From the NCBI GenBank assembly GCA_023614405.1, contig CM042688.1, positions 443,042,028 to 443,106,027 on the forward strand: a stretch of DNA of 64,000 nucleotides. The letters are read 5' to 3'. Shown here piece after piece: positions 24,401 through 34,709 of this stretch (its first letter is position 1; each line of letters opens with the position of its first letter). Origin of the DNA: Avena insularis. Its lineage: Eukaryota > Streptophyta > Magnoliopsida > Poales > Poaceae. A model generated the notes under the pieces. That model did not search any database, was not told where the DNA came from, and saw only the letters and a program-made list of their open reading frames with translations. The position numbers and the translations under genes were made by a program.

Positions 24401-24709
24401 AGCTTGGGTTTCAAAGTAAACAGAGATTTGCTCTAGTTTGCAAATATTTGAAATAGGGTTTTGAAACTATTTCTAAATTTTGAATCTTGGGTTAAAAGCT
24501 TCACCTAGCCTTTCCAACCATGGAGGCAAGCAAACAAGTTCATAGACAATCAAATCCCAAAGGGTGATGGCCAATTGAGACAATTTGCCCACATGAAATC
24601 ATAGCTCAAACTTCTGCCTCTAAATGATTTTGAGAAAAACTCTATATGAATGAATGATGCAAGGATGAAATGAATGAGTTTTTTGAAACATGATTTTTGG
24701 GATGTTACA
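21460..24709 (-). mobile_element. 5' LTR of element 1
   Basis: Pairs with 11947-15137. AT-rich parts are almost identical. Within about 23610-24240 the copies differ by many 1-5 base indels, this copy usually being the longer, which accounts for the 59-bp length difference. Confidence 0.92.
23947..23954 (-). promoter_or_regulatory. TATA box in the 5' LTR of element 1
   Basis: TATAAGAA on the minus strand, conserved with 14408-14415. As the 5' LTR copy, this would drive element transcription towards lower coordinates. Confidence 0.5.
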
Positions 24710-24714
24710 CACCA
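24710..24714. other. Target-site duplication of element 1, right copy
   Basis: CACCA directly follows the LTR and resumes the minisatellite unit (CACCAGTGTCATTGC), matching 11942-11946. Confidence 0.92.
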
Positions 24715-26507
24715 GTGTCATTGCATGTGTGTTCTTTTCACAAAACACATATGGATCCACCAGTGTCATTACATGTGTGTTCTTTTCATGAACCACAACT
24801 AGAGTCAGTGATTGTCTGTTCTTTCACAAACCACATGGATCCACCAGAGTCATTGTATTTCCTGTTCTTTTCACAAACCATAGTTAGAGTCATTGTATGT
24901 CTGTTCTTTTCACAAACCACATAAGGATCCACTAGAGTCATTGGATGTGTGTTCTTTTCACAAACCACATATTGATCCACCAGTGTCATTGCATGTGTGT
25001 TCTTTTCATAAACCACATGAGCATGTGTGTTCTTGTCACAAACCACATATGGATCCACAACTAGAGTAATTGCATGTCTGTTCTTTTCACAAACCACAAA
25101 TGGATCCACCAGTGTCATTGCATGCATGTTCTTTTCATGAACCATAGCTTGAGTCATTGCATGTCTGTGCTTTTCACAAACCACATATGGTTCCACTAGA
25201 GTCATTGCATGTGTTCTTTTTATTAACCACAGCTAGAGTAATTGGATGTGTGTTCTTTTCACAAACCACATATGGATCCACCACTGTCATTGAATGTGTG
25301 TTCTTTTCACAAACCACATATGGATCCACTAGTGTCATTGCATGTGTGTTCTTTTCATTAAACACATATGGATCCGCTAGTGTCATTGCATGTGTGTTCT
25401 TTTAATTAACCAAAGCTAGAGTCATTGCATGTCTGTTCTTTTCATAGACCACATATGGATCCACCAGTGTCATTTCATGTGTGTTCTTTTCACAAACCAC
25501 ATATGGATCCACCAGTGTCATTGCATGTGTGGTGTTTTCACAAACCACATATGGATCCACCAGAGTTCATTTCATGTGTGTTCTTTTCACAAACCACATA
25601 TGGATCCACCAGTGTTATTGCATGTGTGTTCTTTTCAAGAACCACAACTAGAGTCAGTGAATGTGTATTCTTTTCACAAACCACATAGGGATCCACCAGA
25701 GTCATTGGATGTGTGTTCTTTTCACAAACCACAAATTGATCCACCAGTGTCATTGCATGTGTGTTCTTTTCACAAACCATATATGGATGCACCAGAGTCA
25801 TTGCATGTCTGTTCTTTTCACAGAACAGACATGGATCCACCAGTGTCATTGCATGTGTGTTCTTTTCATTAACCACAAATAGAGTCATTTCATGTTTGTT
25901 CTTTTCACAAACCATATATGGATCCACCAGTGTCGTTGCATGTTTGTTCTTTTCACAAACCACATATGGATCCACCAGTGTCATTGCATGTGTGTTCTTT
26001 TCATTAAACACATATGGATCTGCTAGTGTCATTGTATGTGTGTTCTTTTCATTAACCACATATGGATCCACTAGTGTCATGGATCCACACGTGTCATTAC
26101 ATGTGTGTTCTTTTCACAAACCACATATGGATCCACCAGTGTCATTGCATGTGTGTTCTTTTCATTAACCACATATGGATCCACCAGGGCCATTGCATGT
26201 GAGTTCTTTTCACAAACCACATCTGGATCCACCAGTTTCATTGCATGTGTGTTCTTTTCATTAACAACATATGGACCCCCCAGTGTCATTGCGTGTGTAT
26301 TTTTTCATTAACTACAACAAGAGTCATTGCATGTGTGTTCTTTTCACAAACACATATGCATCCCCCAGAGTTCATTTCATGTGTGTTCTTTTCCCAAACC
26401 ACATATGGACCCACTAGTGTCATTGCATGTGTGTTCTTTTCACAAACCACATATGGATCCATCAGTGTCATTGCATGCGTGGTGTTTTCACAAACCACAT
26501 ATGGATC

Positions 26508-26512
26508 CACCA
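26508..26512. other. Empty insertion site paralogous to the element 1 target
   Basis: The sequence around 26476-26620 equals the left flank of element 1 (ending 11946) joined to its right flank (from 24715) with a single CACCA. Diagnostic variants are shared: GTGGTGTTTTCAC on the left side and CACAAAACACATATGG on the right. It is therefore a tandem copy of the target that was not hit. Confidence 0.8.
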
Positions 26513-29500
26513 GTGTCATTGCATGTGTGTTCTTTTCACAAAACACATATGGATCCACCAGTGTCATTACATGTGTGTTCTTTTCATGAACCACAATAGA
26601 GTCAGTGATTGTCTATTCTTTCACAAACCACATGGATCCACCAGAGTCATTGTATTTCCTGTTCTTTTCACAAACCATAGTTAGAGTCATTGCATGTATG
26701 TTCTTTTCACAAACCACATAAGGATCCACTAGAGTCATTGGATGTGTGTTCTTTTCACAAACCAGATATTGATCCACCAGTGTCATTGCATGTGTGTTCT
26801 TTTCACAAACCACATGAGCATGTGTGTTCTTGTCACAAACCACATATGGATCCACAGCTAGAGTAATTGCATGTCCGTTCTTTTCACAAACCACAAATGG
26901 ATCCACCAGTGTCATTGCATGCATGTTCTTTTCATGAACCATAGCTTGAGTCATTGCATGTTTGTTCTTTTCACAAACCACATATGGTTCCACTAGAGTC
27001 ATTGCATGTGTTCTTTTCATTAACCACAGCTAGAGTAATTGGATGTGTGTTCTTTTCACAAACCACATATGGATCCACCACTGTCATTGAATGTGTGTTC
27101 TTTTCACAAACCACATATGGATCCACTAGTGTCATTGCATGTGTGTTCTTTTCATTGAACACATATGGATCCGCTAGTGTCATTGCATGTGTGTTCTTTT
27201 AATTAACCAAAGCTAGAGTCATTGCATGTCTGTTCTTTTCATAGACCACATATGGATCCACCAGTGTCATTTCATGTGTGTTCTTTTCACAAACCACATA
27301 TGGATCCACCAGTGTCATTGCATGTGTGGTGTTTTCACAAACCACATATGGATCCACCAGTGTCATTGCCTGTGTGTTCTTTTCACAAACCACATATGGA
27401 TCCACCGGTGTCATTGCATGTGTGTTCTTTTCATGAACCACAACTAGAGTCAGTGAATGTCCATTCTTTCACAAACCACATAGATCCACCAGATTCATTG
27501 TATTTCCTGTTCTTTTCACAAACCACAGTTAGAGTCATTGCATGTCTGTTCTTTTCACAAACCACATAAGGATCCACTAGAGTCATTGGATGTGTGTTCT
27601 TTTCACAAACCACATATTGATCCACCAGTGTCATTGCATGTGTGTTCTTTTCACAAACCACATGAGCATGTGTTTTCTTGTCACAAACCACATATGGATC
27701 CACAGCTAGAGTAATTGCATGTCTTTTCTTTTCACAAACCACAAATGGATCCACCAGTGTCATTGCATGTGTGTTCTTTTCATGAACCATACCTAGAGTC
27801 ATTGCATGTCTGTTCTTTTCACAAACCACATATGGATCCACTAGAGTCATTGCATGTGTTCTTGTCATTAACCACAGCTAGAGTAATTGGATGTGTGTTT
27901 TTTTCACAAACCACATATGGATCCACCACTGTCATTGAATGTGTGCTCTTTTCACAAACCACATATTGATCCACTAGAGTCATTGCATGTCTATTCTTCT
28001 CACAAACCACACATGGATCCACCAGAGTCAGTGAATGTCTGTTCTTTTCATGAACCACATATGGATCCACCAGTGTTATTGCATGTGTGTTTTTGTCATA
28101 GACCACATATGGATCCACAGCTAGAGCCATTGCATGTATGTTCTTTTCACAAACCACACATAGATCCACTAGTGTCATTGCATGTGTGTTATTTTCATGA
28201 ACCATAGCTAGAGTCATTGCATGTGTGTTCTTTTCACAAACTACATATGGATCCACTAGATTTATTGCATGTGTTCTTTTCATTAACCACAGCTAGAGTC
28301 ATTGGATGTGTGTTCTTTTCACAAATCACATATGGATTCACCAGTGTCATTGAATGTGTGTTCTTCTCACAAATCACATATGGATCCACTAGAGTCAGTG
28401 AATGTCTGTTCTTCTCACAAACCCCATATGGATCCACAGCTAGAGTCATTGCATGTCTGTTCTTCTCACAAACCACATATGGATCCGCCAGAGTCAGTGA
28501 ATGTCTGTTCTTTTCATAAACCATACATGAAACCACCAGTGTCATTGCATGTGCGTTCTTTTCAAAAACAACAACTAGAGTTAGTGAATGTGTGTTCTTC
28601 TCAAAAACCACATAGAGATCCACTAGAGTCATTGCATGTGTGTTCTTTTCACAAACCACATATGAATCCACCAGTGTCATTGCATGTGTGTTCTTTTCAC
28701 AAACCACATATAGATCCACCAGAGTTCATTGCCTGTGCATTCTTTTCACAAACAACATATGGATCCACCAGAGTGATTGCATGTCTGTTCTTTTCATTAA
28801 CTACAACCAGTGTCATTCCATGTCTGTTCTTTTCACAAACCAAATATGGATCCAAAACTATAGTCATTGCATGTGTGTTCTTTTAACAAACCACATATGG
28901 ATCCACCAGTGTCATTGCATGTGTGTTCTTTTCATTAACCACAACTAGAGTCATTGCATGTGTGTTCTTTTCACAAACCACATATGGATCCACTAGAGTC
29001 ATTGCATGTTTGTTCTTTTCATTAACCACAGCTAGAGTCATTGCATGTGTGTTCTTTTCACAAACCACATATGGATCCACCAGAGTCATTGCATGTTTTT
29101 TCTTTTCGTTAACCAGAACTACTGTCATTGCATGAATCTTCTTTTCACAAACCACATGGATCCACCAGTGTCACTGGATGTGTGTTCTTTTCATTAACCA
29201 CAGCTAGAGTCATTGCATGTGTGTTCTTTTCACAAAACACATATGGATCCACCAGTATCATTACATGTATGTTCTTTTCATTAACCGCAGCTACTGTCAT
29301 TGCATGTTTGTTCTTTTTACAAACCACATAGATCCACCAGTGTCATTGCATGTGTGTTCTTTTAATAAACCACAACTAGAGTCATTGCATGTGTGTTCTT
29401 TTCACACACCACATATGGATCCACCAGTGTCATTGCATGTCTGTTCTATTCATTAACCACAACTAGTGTCATTGCATGTCTGTCTTTTCATAGACCACAT

Positions 29501-29921
29501 ATGGATGCACCATTGTTCATTGCATGTGTGTTCTTTCACAAATCACATATGGATCCACCAGTGTCATTGCATGTGTGTTCTTTTCATTAACCACATCCAG
29601 TGTTATTGCATGTGTGTTCTTTTCACAAACCACAAATGGATCCACCAGAGTCATTGCATGTCTCTATTCTCTTCATTAACCAAAACTAGTGTCATTGCAA
29701 GTATGTTCTTTTCATAGACCACATATGGATCCACCAGAGTTCATTGCATGTGTGTTATTTTCACAAACCACATATGGATCCACCAGTGTCATTGTATGTG
29801 TGTTCTTTTCATTAACCACAAGTAGAGTCATTGCATGTCTGTTCTTTTCACAAACCACATGGATCCACTAGTGTCATTGCATGTGTGTTCTTTTAATAAA
29901 CCACAACTAGAGTCATTGCAT

Positions 29922-29961
29922 GGAGAATATCATTTTGCGGCCCGAAAGTTGGGTCGCCCAG
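29922..29961. other. Unique sequence at the right edge of minisatellite block 2
   Basis: About 40 bp of non-repeat sequence (with GCGGCCCGAAAGTTGGGTCG) between the last satellite unit and the LTR at 29962. It continues after the element at 38668, as the target duplication shows. Confidence 0.6.
29957..29961. other. Target-site duplication of element E, left copy
   Basis: CCCAG before the left LTR, against CCTAG at 38663-38667: four of five bases match, so one copy has probably mutated. Confidence 0.65.
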
Positions 29962-30214
29962 TGTAGCACCCCGGGTAAATCCACTACTAGAAAACCGCCG
30001 TGTTTTTGTTTTGTGCATCATCATGACATCATCCTGCATGTTTTTCATAAAACTATTTTACCCAAAAACCTATTTTGTTTTCTATTTATCGCTCCCCTTT
30101 ATTTCAAATATAAAACCCTAGTCTTCTAGATATTTTGTATTATCTACAAACTATTTATAAAGGCTTAATAAAAATAAAAGTTTAATCTAATATAATAAAA
30201 ATATTTTATAAACC

Positions 30215-30229
30215 GGGGGGGGGGGGGGG
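30215..30229 (+). repeat. Run of 15 G in the 5' LTR of element E
   Basis: Homopolymer just after a TATAAACC and just before the GC-rich stretch. It is present with the same length in the other LTR. Confidence 0.9.
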
Positions 30230-30312
30230 CAGGCCGACCGTTTAGGCCAGCCCACCTACTACCCCAGTGGCCCAGCCCGTTTCAACCCTAACCCAGATCT
30301 ACCCAAACCCCT

Positions 30313-31377
30313 TTGCTACCAAATACTCTACCCACTCTTATCCTACCCAGCCTTCCACCTCACCCCAGCCAATCCCCTTCCTCCACATCACCACTTCCCC
30401 AACTCCCTCCACTCCCATGCCGCCACATCAGCCACCCAGTGCCACCTCATCTCCGCCTAATCCCCCGACCGCCGCTTCTGGCACGCGCTTCGCCCATCCC
30501 CCGGCCCCACCACTCCCCACCTCCTGTCCCCCCGCTTCTCACCAACCGCCCACCACCTCGCGACCCCCGCGCCTCCCTCCTCCTGCTGCAGTCCCCGCGC
30601 CCCCGCCGCCGTGGCCTTCTCCTCCAATCCGTCCAACGCCGCCGCCGCATCCCCTCCAGCCTTCGAGCGCCGCCAGAGCCCTCCCCGTCAGATCGCTTCG
30701 CCAGGCCTTGCCGCCGCTGGATCCTTCTCTGCCTGACCGCTTCCCTTCCCTTCCGCCACCGCCCTCCTCTTCCCTGTGCCACCGCCGCCGTCGTCCCCAA
30801 CCACCTCTCTCCGGCCTCGTCGTCCTGGCCGCCGTCGCGCGCCCGTGTCCATCGCCTCTGCACCGTCCGCGGCCGGATCTCCTCCGTGTCGCCCCGTCCT
30901 CCTCTGCACCCGTCGTCGCCGGCAGAGGTCCCTCTTCCCGTCGAGCTCGCCGTCGTGCCCTTCCTCGCCGGTCCTCCACCCCCTCCGACGAACCCTCCGT
31001 CGGCCTCCTCGCCCCCAACCTCCACCGCCTGCGCCTCCTGCTTCTCCCGGGTCCGTCACCGCCGCCTCTGCAGGGCGTCGCCGGGGTCTTCTCTGTCTGC
31101 TACCAGGGGACCCTCCTCGCCTCTCCTACCTGTCAAGCGCCACAGCCTCGTCAGCCTCACCGAGCGCCCTCCCAAGATCCTCGACAACCTGTACCTTATG
31201 CGTGTTCTGTTTGGCTTCGATGGCATCTGTCTCCTGTCAAGTTTGTGGGTTGCTGCCTGTTTGTTAGCCTTTCGTTTTGTTCAGTGTCGTGAACCCTCGT
31301 GCAAGTGGTCATGTGAGGATGCAGTTATATGTGAAGTTTTTGGTCAGGAGGTACAAGTTGGAAACCCCATAGAATGA
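30313..31377 (+). other. Long proline/serine-rich ORF inside the element E LTR (doubtful as a gene)
   Basis: A 354-codon open frame. Most of it is Pro/Ser/Arg-rich because the DNA is C-rich, and the two other forward frames and several reverse frames are also open. The last 75 codons or so (from LVSLTERPPKI to QVQVGNPIE with its stop) are of ordinary composition and are identical in the second LTR copy at 35060-36136, although the middle differs by indels. No known domain recognised. I report it as an ORF without claiming it is translated. Confidence 0.3.
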
Positions 31378-33913
31378 ATCAAGAACCACCAAGATCAACC
31401 TCGGGCCCGACGTCCGACAAGAGCGTCCTCAAAGCACAAACCAGCATCGACCCTTGAAGTTTGACATCTATAACGGAGAGCGGCGAGAAACTCAACTTGG
31501 ACATCGGAGGGGACGACGCTGGATCGGCAAGATCTCCTTCATGTACCCCGGAGCCGTGGCCAAATCCGAAGACCGATCCCAACTCGCCGAACCCCAAGAA
31601 CCAAGTGCGCGAAACCCTATGTGTGACCCCTATCCGAGACCCTCATATTTTTATAATATATGATATCTTTGGTGCATATTAAATTGTTCATGCATGCATA
31701 CTTGTCTGTGGTTTGGGGGCATTATGCCAATTCATCTCATAATTAAATATGGAGTCTATATGCGGGATAACTTTGTCTTATCCCGGACTCCATTTAAATT
31801 GGCATAGCGAACCGAAGCCCTGTTTTGTCTTGCTAATCCAACATTTAATTTGCGGGGTAGATAAATAACTTGAACCGTTTAATTAAATCTCGGGACCCCG
31901 GTTCCGTTAATATTGCCTAATTGCATCGCACCTTTGCCATGTCATACATCATACATGCATCATGCCCGATTTTCTACCGTAGTATTAAATAGTCCATCCG
32001 GTGTTTCTTCTAGTGCTTTGCTTCTTCATGGATTAGGCCGATGAGTTGATGCGAGTGTCGACCCGATCTTCGGATGAACCTTCGGCAATGTTTCCAGGCG
32101 AGCACCTCCCCCTTTCTACCTATCTTACTTTATAGTATTTATTCCCTCCTGTTGATCTATTGCTATCTGTGTTGCGATGCTCTAGTTTTCGTACCCGTGA
32201 TATCCCTTGCAGACTTATATTGCCTTGGACACATCCTATTACCTGTTGTTTGGTAGATAGTTGGCCTTGCGCCACGTAGTCGCTTGCTCAAGTGCTGTTG
32301 CGTGTCGTCAAGTACCACAGTTGTTGGAGTATGCCGCATGTTTAATGTTGGAGAAGATCATGGCTTTAATTACTGTTTAATAACTAAAATTGAAAGTAGG
32401 TAAATGCAGAGGCACCGGTGGGTAATAGACAATATTTGGTTTTTAACCGCTCACTAGTGTCCCGTAGGACCCCGAGTTCTTGACACCTGTTCCGAGATCG
32501 AGCGCGCTAACCACAGGTGGGGTGTGTGGGCACCCCCATCGATTAGTACCTAACTCCAAGTATTGTACTGGGGGCCACAAAGTAGTTTGGGGCTTTATTA
32601 CTATTATGTACTTATGCCATGCTTTACTGCTTAATTTAAAATTGTTCGAGGTACTGCACCTGTACTGTTTAGGATTGCGGAATGTTTTCGCGGTATCGAC
32701 AAGCCCAGTCACACTTTCGGGTTCCCAGTCGTTTACAGCCACTGACGCAAACCCTGAGTCCGTCTCGGAGACCGGCCGACTTCGTTGCGGGTAGCTTAGT
32801 GGGGTGGCCCCCATGTACTTGCTTTGGGTCTGGGAAACGTCATGACTTAGGCCCCGCCGACATACCGATGGGTGTATGTTAACTGATCTGGCAAAAAGGG
32901 TCGAAGTGCGTGTGGATACTTTGGTGCACCCCTGCAGGGTTAAATCTTTTCGAAAAGCCGTGTCCGCGGTTATGGACGACTTGGAGCACAGTTCTCGATC
33001 ATAGACAACTATAACTAAAGTTTACTGTTATAATTTGACTTGTATCCGATATGACTAGTAAACAGCTCCACTGCAACGGAATGGCTAAATAAAAGTACCA
33101 ACAACTGCTGGGTTTGGAATATCTCATGCTAATTGTATCTGACTAGTAAGTGTTGCAACTACAATGGAATGGTTAACTAAAACTGCCCACTGCTTATTAT
33201 ATCAGGATGACTATCTATACCTGACTAGTAATTGCTGCAACGATAACTGAATAAATAAAACTGCCAACGGTGTGAGTTCCTCGGTTGACTTCCTCGTTGG
33301 GTCTCGAGGGGGAAACACCAGGATGGGTATGTTTGGTGGTAGTATCAGGTTGGTTCCGGATAGGTCTTTCTTATCCCTCTCTGATAGCCGACAGTTATAT
33401 CGAGTCTCTATAGGTTGTTTAGTGCAAGCTGCGCTGCCGCTTCAGTCCACCATACCCATGTAGGCGAGGACCGCCGAATTCTAGTCTCGCTGCACTGCCT
33501 CAAGATCGACCGCTCTCTCTTTTTCCTTTGCCCTTTGTCGGCACCCCTTTTGTTTAAGCAGGTTTTGAGATCGCCGTCGTTAGCAGGGTTACCTTCCGGC
33601 TTGGCCTGGGCAGGGTTATGGACGTCATTGGTTATTCTTCAGGGCTCTTAGCCCCATTTGCATCTTGTCCGTAGTCGGACGCTCTAGCGTTTCCAAGGTG
33701 ATTTGGATCTTTGTATTATATATCTGTATTCTTGACTCATGGAGTCGTTGATGTATATATCTGTTCTGTGGGTCCCCTCGAGGACTGTTGTGTAATGTTA
33801 TTACTTCGTTTTCCACCCGCACGAAAGTGCCTGGTGGGCGTCCTTGAATCGTTTCTATGCGGGTTTGGCAGAAAAGGCTAAAACTTGCATAGCGCCGATT
33901 TGAGGGTGTTACA

Positions 33914-34709
33914 GAGTGGTATCAGAGCTCAGCAGTTGCGATACCCCACAAGTCCAGCCTGTAGGATAAGCTAGCTAACGGCCGCAGTAGAGTGTCAAAA
34001 CTATTTTGCAAAAATCGGTTGGATAGATCTGATTAGGTCTGCTTTTACTCCTTACCCTCTTCTATTCTCCTCTTACCTCTACGTGTTTTGAATCCGCACT
34101 CTTCTCTTTCTTCGAGTCCAGGAATTCTCGTGGTTGGGTTTCCGTCATACCTTCAGGGTTTCGCTTCCTCTTTTGGTAACGATGCTTCTACATCCGGTCT
34201 TCGTGCAATCCGAGGAATCCTTCGTCTGGTGGTCTTCTCTTTATTCCTTCTCGTGCCTTTCGGTGTTTTTCCAACGCGACGGCATCATCTACGCCAGATC
34301 CGATGCAGAGTCTGCATCACTCCTTTGTTTCTGAACCTCGATTGTCGAGACCTTCAGCCTGATTCCGAGAATGGTTGCACGCTTTTCTACTGATTGTGCA
34401 GAGTAATAGTTTGGGTGCGTGATGGATTGGCCCCTATGGCGACTACTCACTCTATTCGCTTGTGTACATTGAAGTGGATGAGAATGCATTGGTCCTCTCT
34501 TTCTATCGAAGTTAGAGGTGGATTGATTGGTTGATACCTCTACCTTCGCCTTTGTTTCCCGGAGTGTTCTCTCGACGATCACGGACAACGACCTCTGCTA
34601 GTGGTGTCGCGAGGATCTACACGATGCGAGAAGATTCAGATCGCCGCCCTTCTTCCCGGTACCATGAGGCGGATCTCGAGGGCGAGATCCATTGTTAGTG
34701 GTGTCGAAT
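33914..34709 (+). mobile_element. Internal region of element E
   Basis: Begins with GAG and the primer site and ends with GAGGGCGAGATCC followed by a weak purine tract (AGTGGTGTCGAAT) before the second LTR. Only short chance ORFs occur; no retroviral motifs are visible in either strand. Confidence 0.8.
33917..33928 (+). other. Primer-binding site of element E (initiator tRNA-Met)
   Basis: TGGTATCAGAGC three bases after the LTR end. Confidence 0.92.

Larger units (their letters stand above)
11947..24709 (-). mobile_element. Full-length Ty3/gypsy chromovirus (element 1), minus strand, inserted in the minisatellite
   Basis: A 12.76-kb element with TG...CA LTRs of 3191 and 3250 bp, a 5-bp duplication (CACCA) on both sides, primer site, polypurine tract, and gag, protease, RT, RNase H, integrase and chromodomain in gypsy order on the minus strand. 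The C-terminal chromodomain after integrase places it among chromoviruses; the sequence style suggests the Tekay/Del clade (moderate certainty). The polyprotein is broken by at least five frameshifts and two TAA codons, so this copy is not autonomous as written. The AT-rich parts of the two LTRs are almost identical, pointing to recent insertion. Two extra ORF regions lie between the primer site and gag. Confidence 0.93.
24710..29921. repeat. Minisatellite block 2
   Basis: Continuation of block 1 after the inserted element, with the same 48- and 39-bp units. A tandem higher-order repeat of about 1797 bp is visible: 25157-25405 recurs at 26954-27202, and 25425 onward at 27222. The left flank at 11095-11316 recurs at 25661-25882, which is the same 1797-bp period once the inserted element is removed. 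Shorter degenerate units with CACATGGATCC and CACATGAGCATG occur around 25010, 26815 and 27660. ORFs here are repeat artefacts. Confidence 0.95.
29962..33913 (+). mobile_element. 5' LTR of element E
   Basis: Starts TGTAGCACCCCGGG and ends GAGGGTGTTACA. It contains TATA-like sites at 30156-30163 (TATAAAGG) and 30207-30212, a run of 15 G at 30215-30229, and a GC-rich, C/T-biased stretch at about 30240-31150 that holds long overlapping ORFs on both strands. Confidence 0.88.

Noticed and set aside
1376..29921. CRISPR-like array
   Set aside because: Units are directly tandem with no unique spacers, in a plant nuclear context.
29922..29961. Terminus of a Helitron or MITE at the satellite edge
   Set aside because: No matching inverted repeat, hairpin-CTAG end or TC start could be supported.
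30447..31059. Arg/Gly-rich reverse ORFs in the element E LTR (and 35135-35840)
   Set aside because: Complement of C-rich DNA; low-complexity composition and indels between LTR copies argue against coding.
32443..32814. ORFs in the 3' part of the element E LTR
   Set aside because: Different in the two LTR copies because of indels; no domain recognised.
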